Part shown: in pieces, positions 8,211 to 17,001 of the stretch
Layout: each line of letters begins with the position of its first letter
How positions within the stretch are numbered: the first letter of the stretch is position 1
Assembly: GCF_945873775.1 (NCBI RefSeq)
Contig: NZ_CAMCEC010000015.1
Location: 1 to 55,546 of the forward strand
Source: an uncultured Treponema sp.
GTDB taxonomy: Bacteria > Spirochaetota > Spirochaetia > Treponematales > Treponemataceae
Length of the DNA stretch: 55,546 nucleotides
Direction: 5' to 3'
Notes under the pieces: generated by a model
The model's input: the letters and a program-made list of their open reading frames with translations, nothing else
Databases searched by the model: none
What the model was told of the DNA's origin: nothing
Program-made: the position numbers and the translations under genes

Positions 8211-9650
8211 TTATCCTCTCATCTCCTTCAAAAAACCAACAACTCTTTTTCGTCCCAAAATTCCAGCAACACAAATAACACCAATCACGCACCATCGAAC
8301 GATAGAATTCATATACAAAGCGGGCATTATTCCTACAATCAAAATCAATACACTGCTCAACAAAAAAATGAATTTATTGTCATAAATATTTTTATTGAAG
8401 TTGTGCTTTTTCAAAACAAGATTCATCGCAAAAAAATGGAAGAGCGACATTGTCATATAACAAAAAAGTGTTGTATAAGCTGCTGCTATAAAGCCAAATA
8501 ATTTTATGAACACAAAGTTTAATATAACATTTAAGGCTGCCGCAAAAGCAGTTGCGAATGTAACATATTTACGTTCCTCAAAATAAAACTCTACAGAACC
8601 AAACATCGGGTACAGAAACATAAAAAAAACTGCTCCGATAACAGGAGGTATAACCCATATAGCAGAATAATAAGAATCTGGCAGCAATAATTTAAAAAAG
8701 TCAGGAATTAGACACATTGCAAAAACTGACAGCACCATTAAAAAGACAAGCAAAATATCCATATTTTTCTTCATCTTCAAAATTGAATTTTCTTTTATTG
8801 CTTTATAAATATAAGGCGTCGTTGAAGATTCAAGTCCTGATGTTACCAACGTTAAAAGCATTCCGAATGTGTATGCTACACTATAAATTCCCGCATCACT
8901 GCTTCCGCAGATTTTATTTATCATAAGTCTGTCTGACTGGCTTAAAACTTGCATTGAAAGATAATGCGGTATCAAAACAACATTAAATCTAAAAGCATAT
9001 TTCCAAATAGCTTTATCAAAGAAAACTTTTCCGTTCCGCAAGTTTATAAGGAAGAAAGAGATTCCTAAAATGCAGTTTACGATAAGCTCGGCAAAGATTC
9101 TCGCCTCAGCTTTTCTGTCTGTATTTATTACAAAAAAATAGCCAAGCAATGGATTCAAAACACTTGTGACTACCGTTATTGCCACAAGCATTTTATATTT
9201 ATAAGCAAATCTTTGTTTTGCCGACCACAAAAGAAAAGGAATTGTCGCAAGAATATTTATAAAAACAGAAACAGCAAGAAAAGGTGACAAAGCCAACAAT
9301 GACGACGAAACTGTTTCAAAAACAATAGAAAAAGCCAAAAAGACGGCTGTTATTGTTATCGCCAAGCCTTGAAAAGCCGCAATATATTTATTCTGATTAT
9401 CAGGATTTTTCACCATAACAACATTGAATACGCCACCCCAAAGAGTCAATGTCGTAAATATTGTGAAAATAGAAATCCATGAATGATAAACTGACATTTC
9501 CCCATATTGCTCTGTCGTCATCAATCGAGAAAACAAAGGCAACGTAATGAATGAAATTCCGCGAAGCATTACATTGCTAACAACGAACCAAAAGGAAGCC
9601 TTTGCAGGTGCTGAAAAGTTTCTGTATTTTTCTAAAAATTTATTAGGCAT
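8211..9650 (-). CDS. Wzx-type oligosaccharide flippase
   Basis: A 479-aa polytopic membrane protein of the MOP/polysaccharide-transport (RfbX/Wzx) family, with about 12-14 hydrophobic segments. The opening segment is typical: SFWFVVSNVMLRGISFITLP followed by FSRLMTTEQYG. It would flip lipid-linked repeat units across the inner membrane, using the sugars made by the genes upstream. It lies between two defence modules (S-4TM effector, stop at 9659; 72-aa protein, start at 8166) on the same strand. This is direct evidence that the defence genes are interleaved with polysaccharide genes rather than beside them. No Wzy polymerase is recognised in the window. Confidence 0.88.
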   Translation of the reverse strand: MPNKFLEKYRNFSAPAKASFWFVVSNVMLRGISFITLPLFSRLMTTEQYGEMSVYHSWISIFTIFTTLTLWGGVFNVVMVKNPDNQNKYIAAFQGLAITITAVFLAFSIVFETVSSSLLALSPFLAVSVFINILATIPFLLWSAKQRFAYKYKMLVAITVVTSVLNPLLGYFFVINTDRKAEARIFAELIVNCILGISFFLINLRNGKVFFDKAIWKYAFRFNVVLIPHYLSMQVLSQSDRLMINKICGSSDAGIYSVAYTFGMLLTLVTSGLESSTTPYIYKAIKENSILKMKKNMDILLVFLMVLSVFAMCLIPDFFKLLLPDSYYSAIWVIPPVIGAVFFMFLYPMFGSVEFYFEERKYVTFATAFAAALNVILNFVFIKLFGFIAAAYTTLFCYMTMSLFHFFAMNLVLKKHNFNKNIYDNKFIFLLSSVLILIVGIMPALYMNSIVRWCVIGVICVAGILGRKRVVGFLKEMRG

Positions 9651-9658
9651 TATTATAA

Positions 9659-10558
9659 TTAAGAACTTTTCTTATTTATTAAATCCATAGCAATCATATT
9701 TTCACTTTTCTGATAGTTTCTTTTTCTAAGAGAGTAAATAAAATCAGGAATAAGAAAACATTGCTGTCTATGTTCATAAATAATATCTTGAAAACAAACT
9801 ACATCTTCAAGGTTTTCCTCTTGCAGGCACTCCAAGTTATTTAGTTTTATAGACATTTTTTCAAGTCTTTTTACATCTTCGGTTAGCTTATGAATAGAAT
9901 CAAGCAGACAGTCTACAATGATAAGAAGAAAAGACGAATATCTCATAAGTTGATTAAACTTTTCATCCAAAATAATTCCATAAAATACAATTCCTAGAAA
10001 AATTAAAGCCATAAAGATTTTCAAGATTCTACAACAATATATTCTTACTTTTCTATCCCATCTGATATTTTCTTTTTGAGAAAATAAAATTTGTTTGTAA
10101 GCTGATAATTTTGAATAGTTACTATACCAATTTCTTACTTTGCTACAATCTTCTAACTTTACAGAAGATATTATTTCAGCAATTTCTGAATCAACAAAAA
10201 TATTTTTCTCGGATATCAATTTTTGACCAGAAACACAATTAAAGCAAGTCGCGTCAATATATTGCTGAATTCTAGCAGCATATCTTTGATGTTTTGCCAC
10301 AAAATTGTCAAAATATTTTGTAAAAATCAAAAGTATAATTGTGGACAAGGTTAGCATTGAAGAAAGCATATCATTTTGAAAAATGCCGTCTAATACTGTG
10401 AGTATTGTAACAAGTACGACTGAAACAAAAATTTTTATGCTCTTAAGCCTTTTTACAAATGTATACTCTTTGCGTTGTGCAAAAAGGCATTTTATAAGTT
10501 TATCTTCATTTTGTTTTTCGTAAATACTAATCATCGTATTCAGGAAACTCATCGCCAA
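9659..10558 (-). CDS. S-4TM family pore-forming CBASS effector
   Basis: A 299-aa protein with two pairs of transmembrane helices (about residues 38-82 and 175-220). It has the N-terminal signature of the S-4TM family (EKQNEDKLIKCLFAQRKEY). S-4TM proteins are putative membrane-disrupting effectors that respond to cyclic oligonucleotides in CBASS. The gene overlaps the CD-NTase gene: that stop codon is at 10529-10527, and in-frame ATGs lie at 10558, 10552 and 10534. The 10534 start gives a stop/start overlap. The pair forms a minimal two-gene CBASS without the ubiquitin-like or HORMA/TRIP13 accessory genes. The assignment rests on motif and context and is fairly secure. Confidence 0.82.
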   Translation of the reverse strand: MAMSFLNTMISIYEKQNEDKLIKCLFAQRKEYTFVKRLKSIKIFVSVVLVTILTVLDGIFQNDMLSSMLTLSTIILLIFTKYFDNFVAKHQRYAARIQQYIDATCFNCVSGQKLISEKNIFVDSEIAEIISSVKLEDCSKVRNWYSNYSKLSAYKQILFSQKENIRWDRKVRIYCCRILKIFMALIFLGIVFYGIILDEKFNQLMRYSSFLLIIVDCLLDSIHKLTEDVKRLEKMSIKLNNLECLQEENLEDVVCFQDIIYEHRQQCFLIPDFIYSLRKRNYQKSENMIAMDLINKKSS

Positions 10559-11531
10559 AAATATCTCTCCAAATATTTATAGCTTTTTGCTGATTAACTT
10601 CTTTTGTTTCTGCCTTATTAGCCTCTTTTGCTTTTTCATAATCTGAACTAGCTCTATTTGCAATATTAATTTTATCAGAAAAATCTAATGTATTTATATC
10701 GCCCTGAATTCCCTTCACATCTTCTACAGCATTATAAATACCTGTGCGTAAAAAATCTAAAAAATTAATAAATCTAACTTCAATATAATCGTTTAGCTTA
10801 TCTACAGATGAACAATAATCAACAATAAGAGTCTCAAATAAGTATGATGGAATTGTTTTTACATGTTTAATCTTATTCCATTTCTTGCACAATCGAATTA
10901 GTTGAAGCACTTTACCATCTTTTGATTTATTAATATCTGAAAGATATTTTTTATCTATATTGGGATCTGTTTTTAACCATCCTCCGCTTCCATTTGGAAT
11001 TAAATAATAAGAACGACCATCATATTCTTCTACAGTATGAAAGCATGGAACAATATCAAAATTCCATTCTTTTGACAGAAGCGTTAAAGTAACTGCTTGC
11101 CCATTTTTATGCAAATCAGAATTCAAATATTCTCTTACTTTCTCAAGTTTATTCCTAAAAGAATTTATGACTTTTGTACTATTAAGAGTTCCATCTTCAT
11201 TAGAACACTCTATCTGTTTTTTATTTGTAGTACTAGCTGTAATTGCAACATCATTCCATGTGGCAGAACCATCATAAGTTGCACCATCAGCAGAAATACC
11301 AATCATTAAATCTATGTCATCAAGTTTACGACACTTTGTTTTTCTGGCAAAAGAACCATACTGAATATTTATTTCTTTCCACAAATGAAAAAAATCATCA
11401 TTATCAAATTCATTTATATTTTCTAGAAGATTATCCCGGCTTTTGCGAGCCTGTGCTACGACATCTTTATCCAAATCTACAGAGTTATACATAAATTCAT
11501 CAAATGCTTCATTTACAGTTTTTATTGACAT
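10527..11531 (-). CDS. CD-NTase (SMODS) cyclic-oligonucleotide synthase of CBASS
   Basis: A 334-aa nucleotidyltransferase with the polymerase-beta fold signature. The GS motif is at Gly59-Ser60 (YGSFARKTKCRKL), followed by the metal-binding Asp72-Ile-Asp74, with the third acidic residue in WNFDIVPCF (Asp159). All catalytic residues are intact. CD-NTases make cyclic di- or trinucleotides on phage infection, and the S-4TM protein encoded next would be the receptor-effector. The start at 11531 has GAGG and AGGA motifs upstream. A 34-bp gap separates it from the duplicated-domain gene upstream. The nucleotide product cannot be predicted from the sequence alone. Confidence 0.87.
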   Translation of the reverse strand: MSIKTVNEAFDEFMYNSVDLDKDVVAQARKSRDNLLENINEFDNDDFFHLWKEINIQYGSFARKTKCRKLDDIDLMIGISADGATYDGSATWNDVAITASTTNKKQIECSNEDGTLNSTKVINSFRNKLEKVREYLNSDLHKNGQAVTLTLLSKEWNFDIVPCFHTVEEYDGRSYYLIPNGSGGWLKTDPNIDKKYLSDINKSKDGKVLQLIRLCKKWNKIKHVKTIPSYLFETLIVDYCSSVDKLNDYIEVRFINFLDFLRTGIYNAVEDVKGIQGDINTLDFSDKINIANRASSDYEKAKEANKAETKEVNQQKAINIWRDIFGDEFPEYDD

Positions 11532-11565
11532 ATCCTAGTACCTCAAAAAAAATCTTATCGAACTA

Positions 11566-12060
11566 CTAATAAATGGCATTATAACCTTTTTCTGTCAAAA
11601 CCAACATACCCAATTGATTAAAACATATATAGCCTTCTTTTGCTAAGCCGATTACGGCTTCCTGCGCATACTTCTGTTCTACGGGATTCAGAGTTGGCAT
11701 ATACATCAGGGTAATCCATTTTTGTTCCAAAGTATCTCCAACACGACTATTATTGTGAGCAAACTGTTCTAAAATAGCTTTTTGAATTTTCTGAATTATA
11801 TTTTCTCTGTCATCATCATATATTGTATCAAAGCCTTTTTGTGTAAGAACCAGACATACCATGCCAGCCCGTTTTTCAATTTCTATAAATCCATTTCTTT
11901 CTAGTAACTCTATTGCATCGTTTACAGAGTCTTGCTCTTTTGTATTTAATTGTGGCATAAGCTTGAATTGAATCCATTTCTGGTCAACAACATGATCAAC
12001 TTTTGAATTTAACTCTCTGAACCGATTCATTATTTTATTTGCTATATCTTTTACTGACAT
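11566..12060 (-). CDS. tandem-duplicated winged-helix-like protein upstream of CBASS
   Basis: A 164-aa protein built of two homologous modules. Residues about 24-80 contain QKWIQFKLMPQLN, then LVLTQKGFDTIY. Residues about 110-164 contain QKWITLMYMPTLN, then LVLTEKGYNAIY. Each half looks like a small helical/winged-helix module ending in a beta-hairpin, as in MarR- or PadR-like proteins. I do not recognise a named family. It is the first gene of the CBASS module and is preceded by a 242-bp gap without a gene, so it may be a regulator or accessory sensor. The internal duplication is clear from the residues; DNA binding is a guess. Confidence 0.6.
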   Translation of the reverse strand: MSVKDIANKIMNRFRELNSKVDHVVDQKWIQFKLMPQLNTKEQDSVNDAIELLERNGFIEIEKRAGMVCLVLTQKGFDTIYDDDRENIIQKIQKAILEQFAHNNSRVGDTLEQKWITLMYMPTLNPVEQKYAQEAVIGLAKEGYICFNQLGMLVLTEKGYNAIY

Positions 12061-12302
12061 AAAAAAAACCTTTATAAGCTTTTGACTTTATTTTTTAAAT
12101 TTATATCTATGTTTAATAACAAAAGAAATATTGCCTATTTTTTTCTGATAAACTTACAGGGAAAAACAATTTCAGTGTGTGGGAGAAATTCAACTTTGTT
12201 TAATTGTATTCCATATCGTTATACATATTTGAATTTTTCCGATTTCAAATAGAGCAATATTTTTTGTATTATAAGAAAAGACAACATCACTTACACCGAT
12301 AA

Positions 12303-12734
12303 TCAACTTTTTTCACAATTGATTTCTTCCTTTATAAATTTTGCAAGCTGTGTACTGCTGATTCCATCTGTATGTGGCAAGAATTCAACTTTTACCTCAA
12401 CGGCTCTTAATTTTTCCTCAATTTCATTATACATAGATGAATTTTGCCAGTCGCTTCCATGGAACATAACATTATAATGAAACTTCTCCCATGCCTTGAA
12501 TTTATCCATCTCCGCCTGCTCAACCACATAGTCCACGTAACGGATTGCCTTAACAATCTGAATACGTTCCGCAAACGTCACGGTCGGCACTTTATGCTTG
12601 TAAGAAAACACGGCTTCGTCCGTACTTACGCCTACAATCAGTTTGTCACAGCGTTCCTTTGCACGGCGAAGTATATTCAAATGCCCGATATGGAACAAAT
12701 CGAATACGCCAGTTGTATACCCTATACTACCATA
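12303..12734 (-). pseudogene. second cytidylyltransferase module, lacking its own start at the current G8 tract
   Basis: This encodes a second TagD-like cytidylyltransferase domain of about 140 residues, starting IGYTTGVFDLFHIGHLN and ending in an ISSTQL helix. The conserved N-terminal strand (IGYTTGV) is present in the DNA but is read only from the frame entering out of the G tract at 12735-12742. No ATG precedes it in this frame. The first in-frame TTG falls inside the active-site loop, and the first ATG-free core begins at 12698. With 9 G the frame joins the preceding gene into a 295-aa two-domain protein (12303-13189, 888 nt). At present (8 G) this domain is probably untranslated or poorly translated. 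Confidence 0.75.
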
Positions 12735-13189
12735 CCCCCCCCGTTACTATGAATAGCATTTATTTCTTCAAGCTCCTTTTTTATAAAAGCTGTGAGTTGA
12801 GTACTCGAAATACCATCTGTATGCTGAAGATAAACAATCTCAACACCAAGCGGCCTAAACTCCTCTTCAATTTTTTTCCACTGCGGTGTACCCTGCCAGT
12901 CAGAGCCAACAAACATTTTGTCAAAATGAAACTTTTCCCAGGCTTCCTTCTTATTCTTGTTTTCCTGCGGAACAACCTGATCAACATAGCGGATAGAGCC
13001 GACAATCTCGGCGCGTTCTGCATAAGGAATTACAGGAGTCTTATTTTTTTCTTTCTGAACAAGCTCGTCCGTGCTGACTCCAACAATAAGGTAATCGCAC
13101 ATAGACTTTGCTTTTTCCAGAATATTCAAATGCCCGATATGGAACATATCATATACACCTGTGGTGTAGCCTATGATTTTCTTTTCCAT
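12722..13189 (-). CDS. glycerol-3-phosphate cytidylyltransferase-like enzyme (TagD family), phase-variable C-terminus
   Basis: A 155-aa nucleotidyltransferase of the TagD/GCT type. It has GYTTGVYDMFHIGHLNIL with the HxGH active-site motif near residues 17-20, and DGISSTQL in place of the family's ISST motif. It transfers CMP to glycerol-3-phosphate or a related polyol phosphate to make a CDP-activated precursor. The start at 13189 has GAGGG six bases upstream. Its last residues (SNGGGMVV) are encoded by and just after an eight-G tract, and it stops immediately. One extra G would read through into the second module. It lies two bases from the Fe-S/F420 gene. Confidence 0.85.
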   Translation of the reverse strand: MEKKIIGYTTGVYDMFHIGHLNILEKAKSMCDYLIVGVSTDELVQKEKNKTPVIPYAERAEIVGSIRYVDQVVPQENKNKKEAWEKFHFDKMFVGSDWQGTPQWKKIEEEFRPLGVEIVYLQHTDGISSTQLTAFIKKELEEINAIHSNGGGMVV

Positions 13190-13190
13190 T

Positions 13191-14391
13191 CTACCCTCGC
13201 CTTAAAATCTTTTTGATTTTCGCTCGTGCTGTTTTAGGAAGGAGCCTCCAGTATTTGCCAACAACTTTTCTTGCATAAAAATTTGCGTACTGCTTCCAAT
13301 ACACTTTATGGATTGCCTTATCAAAGCCGATTTTGTAAATCAGTTTCCAAAGTCTTTCTCTTTCTTCATGCGTTTCTGTTGGCTCTTTTAGTGTCGTGTT
13401 TTCTTTCAAAGCCTCTTCAAATGGACGCTCAAAAAACACAAGCCGGTCTTTTATCTGGTCAAAAAATTCTTGCCCGTTTTCTGTATGAGTTAAAACCAGG
13501 CTTTCACCTTTTCCTTCTGCCTTTACAAAAATCTCTTGAGTTAAACCTTGAAAATCTGCAAGCGTTATGTCCGAAATTCGGCGGGCTTCTGCAAACGGAC
13601 ATCTATGGCAAACAGGCTGGTACAAAGTATGCGCCATAAATCCAAAGAAATATTCATCCTCAAACTGACCTTTACGGTAAATTATTTCATCGCCACTATA
13701 TGCAACATACTGGCAGTTATATTCCCCACCTCTGAATGTTACATTCGTAATTTTTTTCTTATATTTCTTTTCAAGCCCTAGCAAGTGTATAGACATGGCG
13801 AAAGGGGAACTTCCGCCACGACATAACAAATGTATACACATTTGTTATGTCGTGGCGTCCCGCTTTAAAATATTCGTATAACGCAAATACTTCGCAAGAC
13901 ACGCCAATAAACAAAACTTTTCTATGCTTACTTACCTCTGCCACTGCCTTGTATATATCATCTTTATTAGAATGAACATATTTTGATTTTGAAAGTTTTT
14001 GTAAATCTGTAATAGTATCTACAATTATATGTTTTGCTGTTAGAAACCCATTTACAACTTCAAAAGAACACCCCGCAACACAACCTCCATTTTCTATAAA
14101 CCATTTAGAAAGTTCATAAGCAAGTCCACCACTAGCTGAATTGAAATGAGTTATCTCATCTTTGCTCCAGCTTGCATAACAGTGCATTGTAGGTCTTTTT
14201 AGAGTTTCTGCATCAGCAATGTTGTTTGCAGGGCAACTCTTTTTGCATAAACCGCAATCTATGCATTTTTGAGAGTCTATTACTGGCCGCCAAAAACCGC
14301 TTGCACAGCTTATAGTTATGGCATTTTTAGGGCAGAGGTCGTGGCACAGAGAACAACCAAAGCAATTGTCGTAAGAGCAGATTTCTTTCAT
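13191..14391 (-). pseudogene. F420-hydrogenase-beta-like Fe-S protein, frameshifted in a perfect palindrome
   Basis: The N-terminal part (14391 down to about 13840) carries two 4Fe-4S motifs, CFGCSLCHDLCP and CIDCGLCKKSCP, and then KVLFIGVSCEVFAL. The C-terminal part is in another frame and continues with the family segment LLCRGGSSPF, then LEKKYKKKITNVTFRG. Together they form one FrhB/F420-dehydrogenase-beta C-terminal family protein of about 400 aa. Proteins of this type often sit in polysaccharide clusters. The 1201-nt span is not a multiple of three. The break lies within a perfect 20-bp inverted repeat (13814-13857). The gene is broken in this sequence unless the reading is wrong; the original function is redox-linked but unspecified. 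Confidence 0.8.
13814..13857. repeat. perfect 20-bp inverted repeat inside a coding region
   Basis: The arms 13814-13833 and 13838-13857 are perfect reverse complements separated by ATAC. The repeat spans the frameshift in the Fe-S/F420-type gene. A transcript could fold it into a strong hairpin, but no T tract follows, so it is not a standard terminator. Confidence 0.9.
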
Positions 14392-14393
14392 GT

Positions 14394-15878
14394 TTACTCT
14401 GTCCTGTCTGTCATTTCGTTATATTTTTTTACTGCCTGTAAATATTTTTGCTGATACCCATTTATAGAAATATCATTTATCACTTTTATTATGTCGTCTG
14501 CTGATTTGCAACTTGTAAATCCCAGTTCTGTAAGACCACAGAACAAATCACGCCTTGTTGTAAGATTTACCGAAGCAAATGGAATGTTTTTGAAAGCTGC
14601 ATCAATCATAGAAACAGAATGTTCACCAAAAACGATGTCTGCCTGCTTCAAATCTTCTTCCAAAGAACTGCGAGGGAACGAAAGGAGTTTCATATTCGGA
14701 ATATTTACAGAAAGCCTTATGTTCGGGAGTTTTGTCCATTCAAAATATTCAGCAACACGGTTTATAGAATTTACACCTACATGCACTGGATAAATCCATG
14801 TAGGATGTGCTCTGTATATAATCTGCACATCTGGCAATCTTCGGGCTACTTCTACAAATGCCATAACCATAAGGTCATCATCTGAGCGGTTTTTCTGAGC
14901 AGTCCAGTCGCCGGTGCCGCTTGTGGCAACAAGTACGGTCTTTACTTTTTTAGGGAAAACAGGTTCTGGCATATAGAGCTTGTTTCTAAACGGCATTATA
15001 GAAACCGGAATGTTGTGATATTGGAAGTGGCGGCTTCCCATAATATCCCATGAATAGTATTCAACATTTTTTGGAATGTACTTCAAATCACAGGCTGAAT
15101 AATTCGGCGGAAGGTAGCCGTCCTGTATATAGCGAACATCATAATCAGGCGAATCAGGTACATTACATTTTGTACGTTCATGAATGGAAGTTATATATTG
15201 GCATTCATCTTTTTTGTGGTATATATGATTATCAAGATTTCTTTTTTCTGTTTCATCTTTTTTTAAATCAAGACCAATTCTATAACCGACACGTTGCAAT
15301 CTTCCTATGAAAATGATTTTCTTTTCATTCCAAACAGTACTGTAAACATCATCACCATAAGGAGTTTCATTTTGTCCTCTAAGTTTTCTATACAAAGAAA
15401 CTGCAAAAGGAATCTTTTTAAGACACACTTTTATACATGATTTTAATCCATTTGTTTTCGGCCAGTCATAATAGTATTCCAAAGAAATCTTTTTAAAGCC
15501 TTTCTTCAACCAAACAGATTCTTCTATCCCCAAATCGTTAGATAGAATATATTTATCTGCATCTTTATACTTTTCACAAATTATATCTGAAATTCTCTGA
15601 TTCTTAATCAATCGCACCTGATTATAATAATCAAAAACATCTTTTACATTTTCATTATCTGCTGCTTTATCTATTTCTTCTTGCTCAAAATCATTTAAAA
15701 ACATTGAATAGCAAATATATTCGAAGTCGCCAAAAATGCTTTTTAAGTATTCAATCTCATTTTCAAAAAGATGATGAGTTGTAAATAAAATTATTTCATC
15801 ACCTTTATTCCAATAAGGCTTTAAATTTTCAAAGGATGATAATTTTACATTTTGTGAAAATAAGAAAAGCTTTTTCAT
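14394..15878 (-). CDS. putative glycosyl-/polyol-phosphate transferase of surface polysaccharide synthesis
   Basis: A protein of 494 aa from the ATG at 15878, which has AGGTGG upstream. The C-terminal half (IVFGEHSVSMIDAAFKNIPFASVNL and the preceding IIYRAHPTWIYP) resembles the GT-B fold of CDP-glycerol glycerophosphotransferase and capsular polysaccharide synthesis proteins: a nucleotide-binding loop followed by a helix carrying the acceptor/donor residue. The N-terminal half is not recognised. The TagD-like gene further downstream could supply a CDP-activated donor, which fits such a transferase. It overlaps the end of the aminotransferase gene and lies two bases from the Fe-S gene. The exact family is uncertain. 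Confidence 0.6.
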   Translation of the reverse strand: MKKLFLFSQNVKLSSFENLKPYWNKGDEIILFTTHHLFENEIEYLKSIFGDFEYICYSMFLNDFEQEEIDKAADNENVKDVFDYYNQVRLIKNQRISDIICEKYKDADKYILSNDLGIEESVWLKKGFKKISLEYYYDWPKTNGLKSCIKVCLKKIPFAVSLYRKLRGQNETPYGDDVYSTVWNEKKIIFIGRLQRVGYRIGLDLKKDETEKRNLDNHIYHKKDECQYITSIHERTKCNVPDSPDYDVRYIQDGYLPPNYSACDLKYIPKNVEYYSWDIMGSRHFQYHNIPVSIMPFRNKLYMPEPVFPKKVKTVLVATSGTGDWTAQKNRSDDDLMVMAFVEVARRLPDVQIIYRAHPTWIYPVHVGVNSINRVAEYFEWTKLPNIRLSVNIPNMKLLSFPRSSLEEDLKQADIVFGEHSVSMIDAAFKNIPFASVNLTTRRDLFCGLTELGFTSCKSADDIIKVINDISINGYQQKYLQAVKKYNEMTDRTE

Positions 15879-15880
15879 AT

Positions 15881-16984
15881 TTAGTTCCACCTGTTAAGCA
15901 CATCAATCACATACCGCACCTGCTCATCTGTCAAAGTAGGACTCATCGGAAGACTCAGCTCCTCGGCATGGATTTTTTCTGTAACTGGAAAGCACAAACC
16001 GTTCCATTCTTTATAGGCAGTCTGTTTGTGCGGAGGAATCGGATAATGGATTATCGTTCCTATTTCTTTTTCTTTTAGGTACTGCTGAAGCTCATCCCTT
16101 CTTTCTGTAAAAACCGGGAATATATGGAAAACGTTGCTTTCGTCCGCCTTTATTTCAGGCCACCTTATAAGCGGATTTTTTATTCCTTTATAATACATTT
16201 TTGCGATTTGCTTTCGGCGGTTGTTGTCGTCGTCCAAATGCTTCAATTTAACATCAAGAACAGCCGCATCCATCTCGCTTAAACGGCTGTTTTCGCCAAT
16301 GTAGTCAAAAACGTATTTTTTTGAAGAACCATAGTTTCCAAGGACGCGCACAAGACTCGCTATTTCTTCATCATTTGTCGTTATTGCGCCTGCATCTCCA
16401 AATGCCCCCAAGTTTTTTCCAGGATAAAAACTGTGCGCGGCAACTGTACCCAAGCTTCCAGTCTTTCTTCCGCTATAAGAGCAGCCGTGAGCCTGAGCAT
16501 TATCCTCAAAAAGCTTAAGATTATGATTTTTACATATTTCACCAATTTTTTCGTTATACAGGCATCTTCCATAAAGATGAACCAGCATAAGCCCGCAGGT
16601 CTTGGGAGTTATCGCTTTTTCAATCGCCTCAACATCAAGCTCCAGAGTGTCTGGATTCGGGTCAAGAAGAACTGGCTTTAAATTATTCTGAGAGATAGAA
16701 AGGATTGTTGCAATGTAAGTGTTCGCCTGAACAATTATTTCATCCCCATCGTTCCAGCCGTTCAAAATCTTACAGGCGCGAATCATAAGCTCCAAAGCCT
16801 GAAGTCCGTTCGCAACGCCAACACAATACTTTGTGCCGATATATTTTGCGTAATCTTCCTCAAACCTCTTGTTTTCATTGCCCTGCAAATACCAGCCGGA
16901 ATCAGTAACACGAAGAACCGCCTCGTGCAACTCATCGGCATATTTCGCAGTAATATCTTTCAAACTTAAAAATGGAACTTGCAT
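15881..16984 (-). CDS. DegT/DnrJ/EryC1/StrS sugar aminotransferase (FdtB-like)
   Basis: A 367-aa PLP enzyme. It has YIGTKYCVGVANGLQALELM near the N-terminus, EDNAQAHGCSYSGRKTGSLG, and the PLP-lysine segment HSFYPGKNLGAFGDAGAI (Schiff-base Lys in YPGKN). Length and motifs match dTDP-3-amino-3,6-dideoxyhexose aminotransferases such as FdtB/QdtB. The FdtA-like 3,4-ketoisomerase encoded upstream supplies the 3-keto sugar, so the pair would make a dTDP-3-amino-3,6-dideoxyhexose. The start at 16984 has AGGAAG eight bases upstream. rmlA/rmlB are not in the window. The stereochemistry of the product is not predictable here. Confidence 0.88.
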   Translation of the reverse strand: MQVPFLSLKDITAKYADELHEAVLRVTDSGWYLQGNENKRFEEDYAKYIGTKYCVGVANGLQALELMIRACKILNGWNDGDEIIVQANTYIATILSISQNNLKPVLLDPNPDTLELDVEAIEKAITPKTCGLMLVHLYGRCLYNEKIGEICKNHNLKLFEDNAQAHGCSYSGRKTGSLGTVAAHSFYPGKNLGAFGDAGAITTNDEEIASLVRVLGNYGSSKKYVFDYIGENSRLSEMDAAVLDVKLKHLDDDNNRRKQIAKMYYKGIKNPLIRWPEIKADESNVFHIFPVFTERRDELQQYLKEKEIGTIIHYPIPPHKQTAYKEWNGLCFPVTEKIHAEELSLPMSPTLTDEQVRYVIDVLNRWN

Positions 16985-17001
16985 AGCTTTCTTCCTATTT
17001 T

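Noticed and set aside
12659..13216. 185-aa plus-strand frame across the cytidylyltransferase genes
   Set aside because: Antisense to two recognisable cytidylyltransferase modules; the composition is that of an opposite-strand artefact.
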